The translations under genes and the position numbers were made by a program. This document shows, piece by piece, positions 54,594 through 63,397 of a stretch of DNA of 64,000 nt. The DNA lies in assembly GCF_010731875.1 (NCBI RefSeq), contig NZ_AP022595.1, positions 1,550,001 to 1,614,000 on the forward strand, read 5' to 3'. A model generated the notes under the pieces. That model did no database searches. It had not been told where the DNA came from and worked only from the letters and a program-made list of their open reading frames with translations. Position 1 is the first letter of the stretch. Every line of letters starts with the position of its first letter. The DNA is from Mycolicibacterium sarraceniae (GTDB lineage: Bacteria; Actinomycetota; Actinomycetes; Mycobacteriales; Mycobacteriaceae).

Positions 54594-55933
54594 CCGCGGA
54601 ATTCATCACTGACCCCCACGAGGGACACCTGAAACGGGCGCTGGGCCTGCCGTCACTGGTGCTGTTCGGCCTGGTGTACATGGTGCCGTTGACGGTGTTC
54701 ACCACCTACGGCATCGTCACCGAAACCTCGGGCGGCCGGCTGCCGCTGGCCTACATTGTCACGCTCATCACCATGATTTTCACCGCGCTGTCCTATGCGC
54801 GGATGGCGGCGGCGATCCCGGTTGCCGGCTCGGCATACACCTACACACAGCGCACGTTCGGGGCACCGGTCGGCTTCCTGGCCGGGTGGTCGCTGCTGCT
54901 GGACTACCTGTTCCTGCCGATGCTGAACTATCTGGTCATCGGGCTTTACCTGAACGCGGCGTTGCCCGCGCTACCCGCGTGGGTCATCGTCGTGGTGTCG
55001 ATCGCAATTGTCACGGTGCTCAACATCATTGGCATCGTGTCGGTCGCGCGCGCCAACTTCCTGATCATCGCCATCCAGGCGATCTTCATCGTGGTATTCG
55101 TTGGTCTCGCCGTCGCCAAGACCACCGGCTACGGGACCGTAGACCTGATGGCGCCCTTCACCGGCGATGGCACCGCGGGCGGGATGAGCCCCATCCTGGC
55201 CGGTGCGGCAATCCTGTGTCTGTCGTTCCTCGGATTCGACGCGGTTTCTACGCTGTCCGAGGAGGCGCGGGACGCCAAACGAACCGTGCCGCAGGCGATC
55301 ATGATCGCCACCATCGTCTCGGGGATCATCTTCATCCTGCTGTCGTACGTGTCGCAGCTGGTGTTCCCGTCCAACAAGTTCGCCGACGTGGACACCGGTT
55401 CGACCGACGTGATGCTGGCCGCGGGCGGGGCGTTCGTCAACACGTTCTTCACCGCGGCCTACGTGGCCGGTGCGCTCGGTTCGGCCTTGACCTCACAGGC
55501 TTCGGTCGCTCGAATCCTGTTCGCGATGGGCCGCGACGGCATCTTGCCGCGCAGGGTGTTCGGGCATGTGTCCGCGAAATACAGCACACCGGTGTACGCC
55601 ATCCTCATCGTCAGCGCCATCTCGCTGCTCGCGATCTGGATCGATCTGACGATCCTCGCGTCGGTCGTCAGTTTCGGGGCGCTGGTAGCTTTCTCAGTGG
55701 TCAACCTGTCGGTGATCAAGCACTACTTCGTCGACATGCGGGAACGCAACATCCTGCTGAACCTGATCGCACCGTTGATCGGGTTCCTGCTCACCGCCTG
55801 GCTGTGGACCAGCCTGTCGGGTGCCGCGCTGACAATCGGATTGATCTGGCTGGCAATAGGATTCGTGTGGCTGCTAGCGGTCACCCGCGGGTTCACTCGG
55901 CCCACGCCGGTGTTGGACCTGGAATACGAGTGA
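54590..55933 (+). CDS. APC-family amino-acid/amine permease
   Basis: 447 residues from ATG 54590, overlapping the amidohydrolase stop. About twelve hydrophobic segments are seen, with the APC signature near the first (GLPSLVLFGLVYMVPLTVF) and GFDAVSTLSEEARDAKRTVP in the middle. It probably imports the substrate of the two upstream hydrolases in symport with protons. It is the last gene of the operon; the next gene begins 96 bases later. Confidence 0.92.
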   Translation: MTAEFITDPHEGHLKRALGLPSLVLFGLVYMVPLTVFTTYGIVTETSGGRLPLAYIVTLITMIFTALSYARMAAAIPVAGSAYTYTQRTFGAPVGFLAGWSLLLDYLFLPMLNYLVIGLYLNAALPALPAWVIVVVSIAIVTVLNIIGIVSVARANFLIIAIQAIFIVVFVGLAVAKTTGYGTVDLMAPFTGDGTAGGMSPILAGAAILCLSFLGFDAVSTLSEEARDAKRTVPQAIMIATIVSGIIFILLSYVSQLVFPSNKFADVDTGSTDVMLAAGGAFVNTFFTAAYVAGALGSALTSQASVARILFAMGRDGILPRRVFGHVSAKYSTPVYAILIVSAISLLAIWIDLTILASVVSFGALVAFSVVNLSVIKHYFVDMRERNILLNLIAPLIGFLLTAWLWTSLSGAALTIGLIWLAIGFVWLLAVTRGFTRPTPVLDLEYE

Positions 55934-56029
55934 GCCTGGGCGGCTATCCGGGCATCCGGTCCGACGTCTTCGCCGGGCGGCCTGACCAACATTGCCGCCC
56001 GCGGATCGATCTCGCAGTAAGCTCACAGA

Positions 56030-56305
56030 ATGGCTGTGCGGGCGGGGATCTCCAGGGCGCTGCTGGCCGCCGCGTGCGGCGCGCTGCTCGTGGCCGCGCC
56101 TGTCGCCGCCGCCGCCCCGGCCGGCGCCTGCCCGATCGGGCATCTCTCCGACCCGATCACCGGCCAGTGCTTCGTGGCCAACGGTGTGCCGAGCGTCGGC
56201 GGAATCCCCTGTATCCCCGGCAAATCGGTGGGCACCTGCCTGGGTATCCTGCAGAACCAGTCACCCCGTGGGGGCGGGCCGCCGGTGGGCGGCCCCTGGC
56301 CCTGA
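56030..56305 (+). CDS. Small secreted Cys-containing protein
   Basis: 91 residues. A typical Sec signal peptide (ISRALLAAACGALLVAAPVAAAAPAGA) is followed by a short mature part with four cysteines (CPIG, QCFV, IPCIPG, GTCLG) and a Gly/Pro-rich tail. Similar small exported proteins of unknown role are frequent in mycobacteria. It could be an independent gene downstream of the permease. Confidence 0.75.
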   Translation: MAVRAGISRALLAAACGALLVAAPVAAAAPAGACPIGHLSDPITGQCFVANGVPSVGGIPCIPGKSVGTCLGILQNQSPRGGGPPVGGPWP

Positions 56306-56383
56306 GCTCAATCGTTGAAGATCGCGACGGCGCGGGTCCACCCCGCTGATGCGGCGTGCACCCTCACCGGGAAGCAAGAGTCT

Positions 56384-56910
56384 TCAAATCCATTGGCCGA
56401 TCGGCCCCGGTACGTCGAACACCGCCGCCGCTCCCGCGGCCACGCCGTCCTGACTGGTATGGCTGGTGGCTGCCAGACCGATGTAGTCCCCGACCGGCTC
56501 GCGCGCCAGCGTGTAGTCGGTGTTGATGTAGCGCAAACCCTCTGTGCCCCAATGGTATGTCGCGCTTGCCGCATCGGCGGCCATCGCCACTGTGACGAAC
56601 GGGCTGGTGACCTCGCCCTCGACCAGCGGACGGACCTGCCGGATCCAGGCGTAGGTGGGGCCGGTCGCGTCACCCCATTCGGTGAAGGCCATCGCGCCGC
56701 TTGATCCGGCGTCTCCGCCGCGACCCCAGACGAACATCATCAAGTCGTCGGGCAGCGGGCCGGGGTCCGGGGGCAACGGCGGCATGGCGATCGGCGACGA
56801 CCAGATGTCGCCGGCCGTCGCGCTGCACGGTCGTGCGGATTTCCAGCGGTGCGATGGCGGTGGGTCGCAGCAGGTCGACGGTCAGGCGGGCGGCCACGAG
56901 CCCACACGAT
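56384..56910 (-). pseudogene. Acyl-CoA thioesterase (TesB-like) remnant
   Basis: Two frame segments on the minus strand match the double-hotdog thioesterase family. The upstream segment has VAARLTVDLLRPTAIAPLEIR. The downstream one has TYAWIRQVRPLVEGE, WGTEGLRYINTDYTLAREPVG and IGLAATSHTSQDGVAAG. They lie in different frames and the N-terminus is missing, so the gene is decayed. Open sequence between 56911 and 57094 (for example HYVPEPVSWSGAELRFF) is not recognised. Confidence 0.7.
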
Positions 56911-57094
56911 AGCGGCCGTTAGTCGAGCTATCTGCCTTGCGCCGTCTGCAGGAAACGCTTGGTGTCGGCCGGCCAGCTCGCCGAGGAAAAACCGGAGTTC
57001 GGCGCCGGACCACGAAACCGGCTCGGGCACATAGTGATCGAAGTCGCGCGCGGTGTTGCGGTCGGCGTCTGGCAGGGCTGCGGATCGACGATGA

Positions 57095-57282
57095 ACTCCA
57101 ACTGATCCAGCAAGGTTCGGATCGGGGTCGCCGTACACGGCAGGAACTCCATCGTGCGCAGCATGTGCGGCTTGCCGTGGTTGGCCTGAGTGAAACCGCC
57201 GGCGACGCCACGCTGCACATGGTCGGCGCTGACGGTCTTGATCCAGCCACCTAGGTCGGGGGTCCGACGGCTTTCGCCGACG
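57095..57282 (-). pseudogene. EVE-domain protein remnant with an internal deletion
   Basis: The frame reads GWIKTVSADHVQRGVAGGFTQ and ANHGKPHMLR, the typical N-terminus of EVE-domain proteins, then jumps to ATPIRTLLDQLEFIVD, which normally lies near the C-terminus. About 70 residues in between are missing. EVE domains bind modified bases in RNA or DNA. Here it is clearly a fossil. Confidence 0.7.
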
Positions 57283-57291
57283 CCCTCCCCG

Positions 57292-57588
57292 CTAGTCCGA
57301 GCGGGCGTCCGCCGACGGACCGTCACCCTCGGTCGAGATGTCCGGCGCGAACATCTCCGGACTCAGGGGGATGGCAACCGTCTCCGGCTCGGGCTCATCG
57401 ACCGCGGCAGTCTCGACAGGTGTGGCGGGCGCTCGACGGTCGGCGCGCCAGTCCCGCAGCAGCAGCAGAATGCCGAGTGCGGCCAGCGCGACCACGCCTA
57501 TCGCGACGAACGTGTTGTCGGTCAGGACCGCCACCACCAGCGTGATCAGACTCGCCAGCGCCACCCCCACCACAATCCGCACGGACAC
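57292..57588 (-). CDS. Small membrane protein
   Basis: 98 residues. Two closely spaced hydrophobic segments (IVVGVALASLITLVVAVL and VAIGVVALAALGILLLL) are followed by a charged acidic tail (DEPEPETVAIPLSPEMF). The function is unknown. It lies on the minus strand 43 bases downstream of the TetR gene and may share its transcript. Confidence 0.7.
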   Translation of the reverse strand: MSVRIVVGVALASLITLVVAVLTDNTFVAIGVVALAALGILLLLRDWRADRRAPATPVETAAVDEPEPETVAIPLSPEMFAPDISTEGDGPSADARSD

Positions 57589-57631
57589 AGTTTTATCCGC
57601 AGAGGCGCTCCGCCGATGGGAATTGCCGCAG

Positions 57632-58234
57632 TCAGCGCGTCGCCGTCACGCCCACCGGCACAGCCGTCAGCATCGCGGCCAGCATCGTCACGATCTCGTC
57701 GACGCTGTCCTGCCCCCTGGGACCATCCGCCTCGACCCGCCGCTCATGGTCGGCCAGCAGGGCGAACATCGCGGTGGCCACGGCGCCGACCCGATCTTCG
57801 CGGGCGCCGCGGTCCTTCAGCGGAGCCAGTCTGGCCAGCGCGTCTAGGATGCGCGGCCAGGCCGATTCCGCGGGGCTCTGCGGCTCCCTGTTCAGCCGGA
57901 TGCGCACCACCTCGAGGAACCGCGCGTAGTGGGTGCCCGCACTGTGAAAGAAGGGCCCGACCAGAATCCGCAGCACGGCATGCGCGTCGGCCATCTGCTC
58001 GTCCGACATCCGATCCAGCAGAGCCTGCCGCTCGATCTCCATCGGGACCAGTCGACGGGCCACCACCGCATCGATGAGGTCCTGGCGACTGCGAAAGTAG
58101 TAGTTGACCGCCGAGTTGTTGCGCTGCCCCGCGGCCTTGGCGATATCGCGCAGCGGCACCTCGAAGCCATGCTCGGCGATCAGGCGCTCGGCAGCGTCGA
58201 GCAGCTCTTCACGAGATCGAGCGCCGCGGTCCAC
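57632..58234 (-). CDS. TetR-family regulator next to the KshA-like gene
   Basis: 200 residues from 58234. The helix-turn-helix is VPLRDIAKAAGQRNNSAVNYYF, and a helical ligand-binding domain follows. Divergent from the Rieske oxygenase gene with 92 bases between the start codons, containing a perfect 9-bp palindrome. It probably represses the oxygenase and itself; the inducer may be a steroid-like compound (inference from the neighbour). Confidence 0.92.
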   Translation of the reverse strand: MDRGARSREELLDAAERLIAEHGFEVPLRDIAKAAGQRNNSAVNYYFRSRQDLIDAVVARRLVPMEIERQALLDRMSDEQMADAHAVLRILVGPFFHSAGTHYARFLEVVRIRLNREPQSPAESAWPRILDALARLAPLKDRGAREDRVGAVATAMFALLADHERRVEADGPRGQDSVDEIVTMLAAMLTAVPVGVTATR

Positions 58235-58262
58235 GCCAGCAGTCTAAATGCACGCTGGGCAG

Positions 58263-58284
58263 ATTTAAGCACTCATGCTTAAAT
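58263..58284. promoter_or_regulatory. Palindromic operator between TetR and KshA-like genes
   Basis: ATTTAAGCA (58263-58271) and TGCTTAAAT (58276-58284) form a perfect 9-bp inverted repeat with a 4-base centre, 29 bases from the TetR start and 42 from the oxygenase start. It fits a TetR dimer site controlling both. Confidence 0.8.
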
Positions 58285-58326
58285 AGGTGCTGGGTGCCCT
58301 CAGCCAGAGTGAAAAGGATGCGCCAC

Positions 58327-59475
58327 ATGACTGATATCCGAGAGATCGACCCCGGCACGCCGATGACGCGATTCGCGCGTGGTTGGCACTGCCTTGGCCT
58401 GGCGGAGGATTTCCGCGACGGCAAGCCACACGGCATCGACGCCTTCGACAGCAAGCTGGTTGTCTACGCCGATTCCAACGGAGACATCCAGGTGCTCGAC
58501 GGTTACTGCCGCCATCTCGGCGCCGACCTGTCGATGGGCACGGTCAAGGGCGACAACCTGGCCTGCGCCTTCCACGACTGGCGCTGGAACGGGGCAACCG
58601 GCCGGTGCGTCGAAATCCCCTATGCCCGAAGGGTTCCCAAACTGGCGCGGACCCGCAAGTGGCAGACGATCGAGGTGAATGGGCAGCTGCTGGTGTGGCA
58701 CGACCCCGAACGGGGCGAGCCGACACCAGAACTCACGCCGCCGACCATCGAGGGCTATGACGAGGGCCAGTGGTCCAAGTGGGCGTGGAACTCGATGATC
58801 ATCGAGGGGGCGAACTGTCGCGAGATCGTCGATAACAACGTCGACATGGCGCACTTCTTCTACATCCACTACGCCTACCCCACGTACTTCAAGAACGTCT
58901 TCGAAGGCCACACCGCCAGCCAGTTCATGGAATCCAAAGGCCGCGAAGACTTCACCGAGAATCCCGAGCGGTTGTGGGAAGGCACCAAGCTGCGTTCCGA
59001 GGCCACTTACTTCGGACCGTCGTACATGATCAATTGGCTGCACAATGACCTCGGACCGGACTTCACGGTGGAGTCCGTGCTGATCAATTGCCACTACCCG
59101 ATCAGCCAGAACTCGTTCATGCTGCAATTCGGGGTTTCGGTGCAGAACATCCCGGGGATGTCAGAAGAGAAGGCGGCCAAGCTCGCTCAGTCGTATTCGA
59201 GGATCTACCAGGTCGGCTTCCTGCAGGACGTGGAGATCTGGAAGCACAAGACCAGGATCGAAAACCCGTTGCTGTGCGAGGAGGACGGGGCGCTCTACCA
59301 ATACCGGCGGTGGTACGAGCAGTTCTACGTCGACGTCGCCGATGTCACCCCGGATATGACCAACCGGTTCGAGCTCGAGGTCGACACCACACACGCCCAC
59401 GATGTCTGGCAGCGTGAGGTGGACGACAACATGCAGAAGCGTTCTGCGGCAGTAGCATCCGGCTCGGCTGGATAG
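58327..59475 (+). CDS. kshA: Rieske oxygenase, 3-ketosteroid 9-alpha-hydroxylase KshA-like
   Basis: 382 residues from ATG 58327, with AAAAGGA upstream. The N-terminal Rieske [2Fe-2S] domain has CxH (GYCRHLGADLS) and CxxH (ACAFHDWRW). The catalytic mononuclear-iron region is NNVDMAHFFYIHYAYP. Family members such as KshA hydroxylate the 3-ketosteroid nucleus at C9 together with the reductase KshB, which is not in the window. Overall sequence resembles mycobacterial KshA; several paralogues exist per genome, so the exact substrate is uncertain. Confidence 0.88.
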   Translation: MTDIREIDPGTPMTRFARGWHCLGLAEDFRDGKPHGIDAFDSKLVVYADSNGDIQVLDGYCRHLGADLSMGTVKGDNLACAFHDWRWNGATGRCVEIPYARRVPKLARTRKWQTIEVNGQLLVWHDPERGEPTPELTPPTIEGYDEGQWSKWAWNSMIIEGANCREIVDNNVDMAHFFYIHYAYPTYFKNVFEGHTASQFMESKGREDFTENPERLWEGTKLRSEATYFGPSYMINWLHNDLGPDFTVESVLINCHYPISQNSFMLQFGVSVQNIPGMSEEKAAKLAQSYSRIYQVGFLQDVEIWKHKTRIENPLLCEEDGALYQYRRWYEQFYVDVADVTPDMTNRFELEVDTTHAHDVWQREVDDNMQKRSAAVASGSAG

Positions 59476-59493
59476 ACGCCGAAGCTAGCTGAT

Positions 59494-59910
59494 TCACGCC
59501 GCGGAGCGCGGCTGTCCCAGGCCCAGCGGAAGATGGACGACGGTTGCCGCCTGGGCCGGCAGTGCTTCGCTGCGGGCCAGTAGTTCGGCGCTCTCGGGCA
59601 GCTCGCGCGGGTTGAGCTGCCCGTCGGCGATCCGTTGCAGAACATCGTGGGCGTGCGCCAGTTGGTGCCGCTTGCGGTACTGACCGCCGGGCAATTTCAC
59701 CCCGGCCCACACCCCGTACTCCTCGCCGCCTTCGACGGCTGCCCGAGCGCACGCGCGCTGCTGGGCCAGCGGGCACCGGCGCAGGCAGATCGTCCTGGCG
59801 CGGGTGGCGGACTGTTCGTAGACGCGGGCTTTGGCCGCGCCGTCACTGGCGTCGTCGTCGGCATAACCGAACCAGAGGTCGGGTTCGAGCGAGCAGGGCC
59901 GGGGGTTCAT
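59494..59910 (-). CDS. whiB5: WhiB-family iron-sulfur regulator WhiB5
   Basis: 138 residues from ATG 59910. The four cysteines that bind the [4Fe-4S] cluster are seen: one at residue 6 (NPRPC), then CLRRC and, eight residues on, AC. The G(V/I)W turn (EYGVWAGVKLPGG) is followed by the basic region. WhiB proteins bind the sigma factor and regulate transcription. Length and neighbours match M. tuberculosis Rv0022c. Divergent from the XRE-type gene. Confidence 0.92.
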   Translation of the reverse strand: MNPRPCSLEPDLWFGYADDDASDGAAKARVYEQSATRARTICLRRCPLAQQRACARAAVEGGEEYGVWAGVKLPGGQYRKRHQLAHAHDVLQRIADGQLNPRELPESAELLARSEALPAQAATVVHLPLGLGQPRSAA

Positions 59911-59944
59911 CGGAGCCTCCTTAGGCGAGATTCGATGACGGAAG

Positions 59945-60006
59945 CGTATATCCGATGACGACGGTTGGCAAGAGAAACGTAGAAAGAAACGTATATAACG
60001 ATGACG
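59945..60006. promoter_or_regulatory. Direct repeats in the whiB5/XRE intergenic region
   Basis: CGTATATCCGATGACG (59945-59960) and CGTATATAACGATGACG (59990-60006) are near-identical direct repeats in an unusually A/T-rich stretch between the divergent starts. They are probable operators for the helix-turn-helix protein or WhiB5, and could form part of the promoters. Confidence 0.55.
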
Positions 60007-60040
60007 CTGTGTACGATCCGCATATGGCGGAGAGCCGACG

Positions 60041-60781
60041 GTGAGCCGAGAAGCGGCGGGCGCAGCCATCCGGACTCTGCGGGAGGCGCGGGATTGGTCA
60101 CTGGCCGATCTGGCTGCGGCCACCGGAGTCAGCATCATGGGCCTGAGCTTTCTAGAGCGCGGCGTTCGCAAACCCCACAAAGGCACAGTTCAAAAGGTTG
60201 AAAACGGGTTAGGCCTGCCGCCTGGGACATACGCGCGGCTGGTTGTCGCCGACGATCCGGACGCCGAAATCGCCCAGATTCTGGCGGCTGCACCAGCCGA
60301 ATCGACCCCGTCGCGGACCACTCCCGGCATCGTGGTGAGCCGCCACAGCGACGCCGATGTGCTCGAGGCGCACGCCGAGGCGCACCTGGATTCGCTCAAC
60401 TCGTTGATAGCCCGGCTGCCAGCGGAGACGTCAAACGAATACCAAACGTATATTCAGTCCGTGATCGAGCAATGCGTGAAGGCGGAACTGCTGGCCGCAA
60501 ACTCGTGGCGCGTCGCGGTCAACGCCGGCGCCGAATCAGCGGACCGCCTGATGGCCCACCTCACATCGCTGGAAGCAATCCGCACCGGCCTGCTGGCTCG
60601 GACGCCAGGCAGTATCAGTGCCCGTTTCGACCAGGCCTGCGCACGCTCGGAGCTGCCGGAGTCGGTGATCGCGACGCTGCTCGGCGTTGCTGTCGAACAG
60701 GTGTGGGACATCCGTAACCGTGGCACCATCCCACCGGGCGCGTTGCCGCGGGTGCGGGCCTTCGTCCGGGAGCAGTCGTGA
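60041..60781 (+). CDS. XRE-type helix-turn-helix regulator (Rv0023-like)
   Basis: 246 residues from GTG 60041. The helix-turn-helix occupies about residues 7-60 (WSLADLAAATGVSIMGLSFLERG). A longer helical C-terminal part of unknown role follows. Orthologous position to Rv0023 of M. tuberculosis. Its stop overlaps the next GTG (GTGA), so it is co-translated with the NlpC/P60 gene. Confidence 0.88.
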   Translation: MSREAAGAAIRTLREARDWSLADLAAATGVSIMGLSFLERGVRKPHKGTVQKVENGLGLPPGTYARLVVADDPDAEIAQILAAAPAESTPSRTTPGIVVSRHSDADVLEAHAEAHLDSLNSLIARLPAETSNEYQTYIQSVIEQCVKAELLAANSWRVAVNAGAESADRLMAHLTSLEAIRTGLLARTPGSISARFDQACARSELPESVIATLLGVAVEQVWDIRNRGTIPPGALPRVRAFVREQS

Positions 60782-61563
60782 CCGCCCTCGAGCTGGACGT
60801 CCTGGGCCGCGCCCATGCGCTCTTCACCGGCCACCGTGAAATGCCGCCATTGGAAACAACTTCCGTTCTGCCGCCGGTGCGGACCGAAGGATTGCCCACC
60901 GCATACCGGCAGGCGGCGAGCCGGCACGGCGAGGAACTCGGCGCGGCCCGTCGCGTCGACGTCGAGCTCTCGGCGATCCTGGCGCGCGCGCAGCGCGATC
61001 AGCATGAGGCGCAGCAGCAGACCCGCGCGGTGCTTGATGCCGCTCATGCCGATGCAGAGTCGACGCCGGACAATCCGGTCGCCCAGCGCGAGTTGATGCG
61101 TCGGCGGGCCGCCCGGTTGCGGGCCCAGCACGCCCACGTTCTCGCCGCCCGGCGGCGGGCCCGGCGGCGGGCGGCGCTGCTGCGTGCATTGCGGTACCGC
61201 CGTCGGCATCGGATACCGGCACCGAATTCGCGGGCGGCGCTGGCTGTCCGGGCAGCGTTGTCGAGGTTGGGCTGCCCGTACGTCTGGGGTGCGACCGGAC
61301 CGGGTCGTTTCGACTGCTCGGGCCTGGTGCAATGGGCGTATGCGCAGGCCGGAGTGCATCTGGATCGCACCACCTATGACCAGATCAACGACGGTGTGCC
61401 GGTCGCCCGGTCGGCGGTGCAGCCCGGCGATCTGGTGTTCCCGCATGCCGGACATGTCCAGATGGCGATCGGCAACGGCATGGTGGTCGAGGCCCCACAC
61501 GCCGGAGCCAATGTGCAGATCAGCCGGATGGGTTCCAACGTGGCGATCCGTAGACCCGCCTGA
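60778..61563 (+). CDS. NlpC/P60-family peptidoglycan hydrolase-like protein (Rv0024-like)
   Basis: 261 residues from GTG 60778. The C-terminal NlpC/P60 domain has the catalytic Cys (GRFDCSGLVQWAY) and His (FPHAGHVQMAIG). The N-terminal ~140 residues are helical and very rich in Ala and Arg. No signal peptide is seen, so export, if any, would need another route, plausible given the type VII-associated genes downstream. Orthologous to Rv0024 by position. Confidence 0.88.
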   Translation: MTALELDVLGRAHALFTGHREMPPLETTSVLPPVRTEGLPTAYRQAASRHGEELGAARRVDVELSAILARAQRDQHEAQQQTRAVLDAAHADAESTPDNPVAQRELMRRRAARLRAQHAHVLAARRRARRRAALLRALRYRRRHRIPAPNSRAALAVRAALSRLGCPYVWGATGPGRFDCSGLVQWAYAQAGVHLDRTTYDQINDGVPVARSAVQPGDLVFPHAGHVQMAIGNGMVVEAPHAGANVQISRMGSNVAIRRPA

Positions 61564-61612
61564 GGGTCGACGGTGAGTTGTTCGGCGAAATCTCGCTGAG
61601 TACGGTCGACGC

Positions 61613-61957
61613 ATGGCAGAGCACGTCGGCGCATCGGGGGAGGCTCTGGAAGCCGCCCGGGCAGTGCTCGCCGCCCGCGAAAACGACCTCGCCGCGGCCG
61701 ACGCCGAATTGGCCGATGTCGTTTGTGGAGCCCACGCCGCCGCGACAGCGGCGATCCGCAAACTGGATGCTCTGAGTGCGCAGATCGAAGCGGCTGTCGC
61801 GCAGCGCACCGTGGCGGCGCCATCCGAAGGCCTTGAGTTCGCCAGGTTCCTGCTTGCCAAACACCACGAGATCAGCGATATCCTGACCGCTGCCCGCGCT
61901 GACGCCGACGCCAAAGTGGTTGTATTACAGCAGCTTTCAAACCAGTATCGGGTGTAG
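61613..61957 (+). CDS. DUF4226-type protein (Rv0025-like)
   Basis: 114 residues, entirely helical and Ala-rich (GASGEALEAARAVLAAREN, LEFARFLLAKHHEISDIL). It is the short member of a pair with the next gene, which contains the same kind of domain. Position matches Rv0025. The function is unknown; the family is found in ESX-associated loci. Confidence 0.82.
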   Translation: MAEHVGASGEALEAARAVLAARENDLAAADAELADVVCGAHAAATAAIRKLDALSAQIEAAVAQRTVAAPSEGLEFARFLLAKHHEISDILTAARADADAKVVVLQQLSNQYRV

Positions 61958-62031
61958 TCCACAGCGCCGTGAGTGGGTGAATTGTCGGCCCCGGATTGGC
62001 TGGATACAGTCGCCGGCATGAAGGGGCACCG

Positions 62032-63396
62032 GTGGCAAGCTACCAAGACTTGCTTGACGCGATAGCACGCGTGGGTGCCGCCACCGGCGACAACCGGGCG
62101 TGGATGACGGGGTTGTCGGACACCGACCTCGCACTGGTCACCAGCGCGGTCAACGTGGTCTCGCCGACCGGAATCGAGAATGTGGTGGCCAAGATTCGCG
62201 CCCAGCACCGACAGGTGTTCGATCCGGTGCCGGTCATCAGTGAGGGCAGGTCAGCCGAGGCGATCCGCACCGCGGAAACCTCGCTCGCCCAGCAGCATTC
62301 GGTGAGCGCACAGCTCGACCTGCAGGTCATCACCGCGGTGCTCAACGCCCACACCACTCACGCCGCCGGCCGGGCGGCGCTGGATGGCCTGCAGGACGAT
62401 ATCGAGACAGCGGTCGCCACCCGCACCGACCTCGACACCCCGGCGGGTGCTCGGGCCTTCCAGCGTTACCTCATCGGAAAGCTGCGCGATATCAGGGCCG
62501 TAGTGGAAACCGCCGGTTTGGACGACACGTCCAAGGCGTCGTTGGCCGCCGCGCTGGCATCTCTCTACGGGGCTGCTACCCCGGATTCGACCGATGACCA
62601 CGCGCCTCAGAAGAGGCCGGCCGCGCCGCCCGTCGAGCAGCAGCCCCCACCAGCCGACATCTCGGCCCGCGGAACCGACCCACTCGCCGACGATGCGCTC
62701 CTGCCCGACGAGCTGGCGCCGCTTCCGCCGGACCACAGCGTGGTCGGCCAGCCGATGCCCGCGCCGATGATTCCGCCAATGGCCGCGATGCCACCGTTCG
62801 GCGGCGGGGGTGCCAGCCCGGCCGCCGGCCCGGTGCCAGTGCCACCCGCGCTCGAGGCTCTCACCTCACCGCGCGCAGCCACCGAGGACGGCCTGCTCGA
62901 TGACCCGCTACTCGACGACCCGATCGATGACGAGGAGTCGGCAGTTGACGACGACGTGGGGAAGGAGGAGCTCGCCGCGCCCGCCTCGGAGGACGCCACC
63001 GTCGTGCACCTACCCAACGGTGAGACCGTCACCGCGCCGAGTCCTCAGCTGGCCGCCGCGATCACCGCCGTCGTCGCGGGCACGCCCATTCCCGAGGCCT
63101 TCCGGCAGCAGGGCATCACGATCCCGGCGCCCGGCGCCGCGGTGGCGCATCCGGTCGAAGCCGCCCGCGTCATCCCCGGCGATATCGGGATGCTGACCGA
63201 TCGGCACGCGCTCGCCCTGGGCAATGGCAAGGCTGTGTTCAACAATCAGATCCAACCCATTGCCAGCGTGAGCGGGCCGAGCTTTCTAGGGTGGGAGCAT
63301 CCGCCGGAACCGGGCAGCAGCACGAAGACACCACAAGCAGACCAACCGACTCCGACCCGGCCGGCGGTAACGGCCGGCCCGCCGATAGGAGAGTGA
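62032..63396 (+). CDS. DUF4226-type protein with Pro/acidic-rich tail (Rv0026-like)
   Basis: About 454 residues from GTG 62032, which follows AAGGGG; the earlier TTG frame is unlikely. A helical N-terminal domain like that of the preceding gene (residues about 1-180, including RAFQRYLIGKLRDIR) is followed by a Pro/Ala/Asp-rich low-complexity region and a C-terminal part with VVHLPNGETVTAPSPQLAAA. Position and length match Rv0026. Likely secreted or secretion-associated (inference). Confidence 0.82.
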   Translation: MASYQDLLDAIARVGAATGDNRAWMTGLSDTDLALVTSAVNVVSPTGIENVVAKIRAQHRQVFDPVPVISEGRSAEAIRTAETSLAQQHSVSAQLDLQVITAVLNAHTTHAAGRAALDGLQDDIETAVATRTDLDTPAGARAFQRYLIGKLRDIRAVVETAGLDDTSKASLAAALASLYGAATPDSTDDHAPQKRPAAPPVEQQPPPADISARGTDPLADDALLPDELAPLPPDHSVVGQPMPAPMIPPMAAMPPFGGGGASPAAGPVPVPPALEALTSPRAATEDGLLDDPLLDDPIDDEESAVDDDVGKEELAAPASEDATVVHLPNGETVTAPSPQLAAAITAVVAGTPIPEAFRQQGITIPAPGAAVAHPVEAARVIPGDIGMLTDRHALALGNGKAVFNNQIQPIASVSGPSFLGWEHPPEPGSSTKTPQADQPTPTRPAVTAGPPIGE

Positions 63397-63397
63397 C

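Noticed and set aside
54886..56349. 487-codon frame inside and after the permease gene
   Set aside because: Alternative-frame shadow of a membrane protein; Arg/His-rich with no motif.
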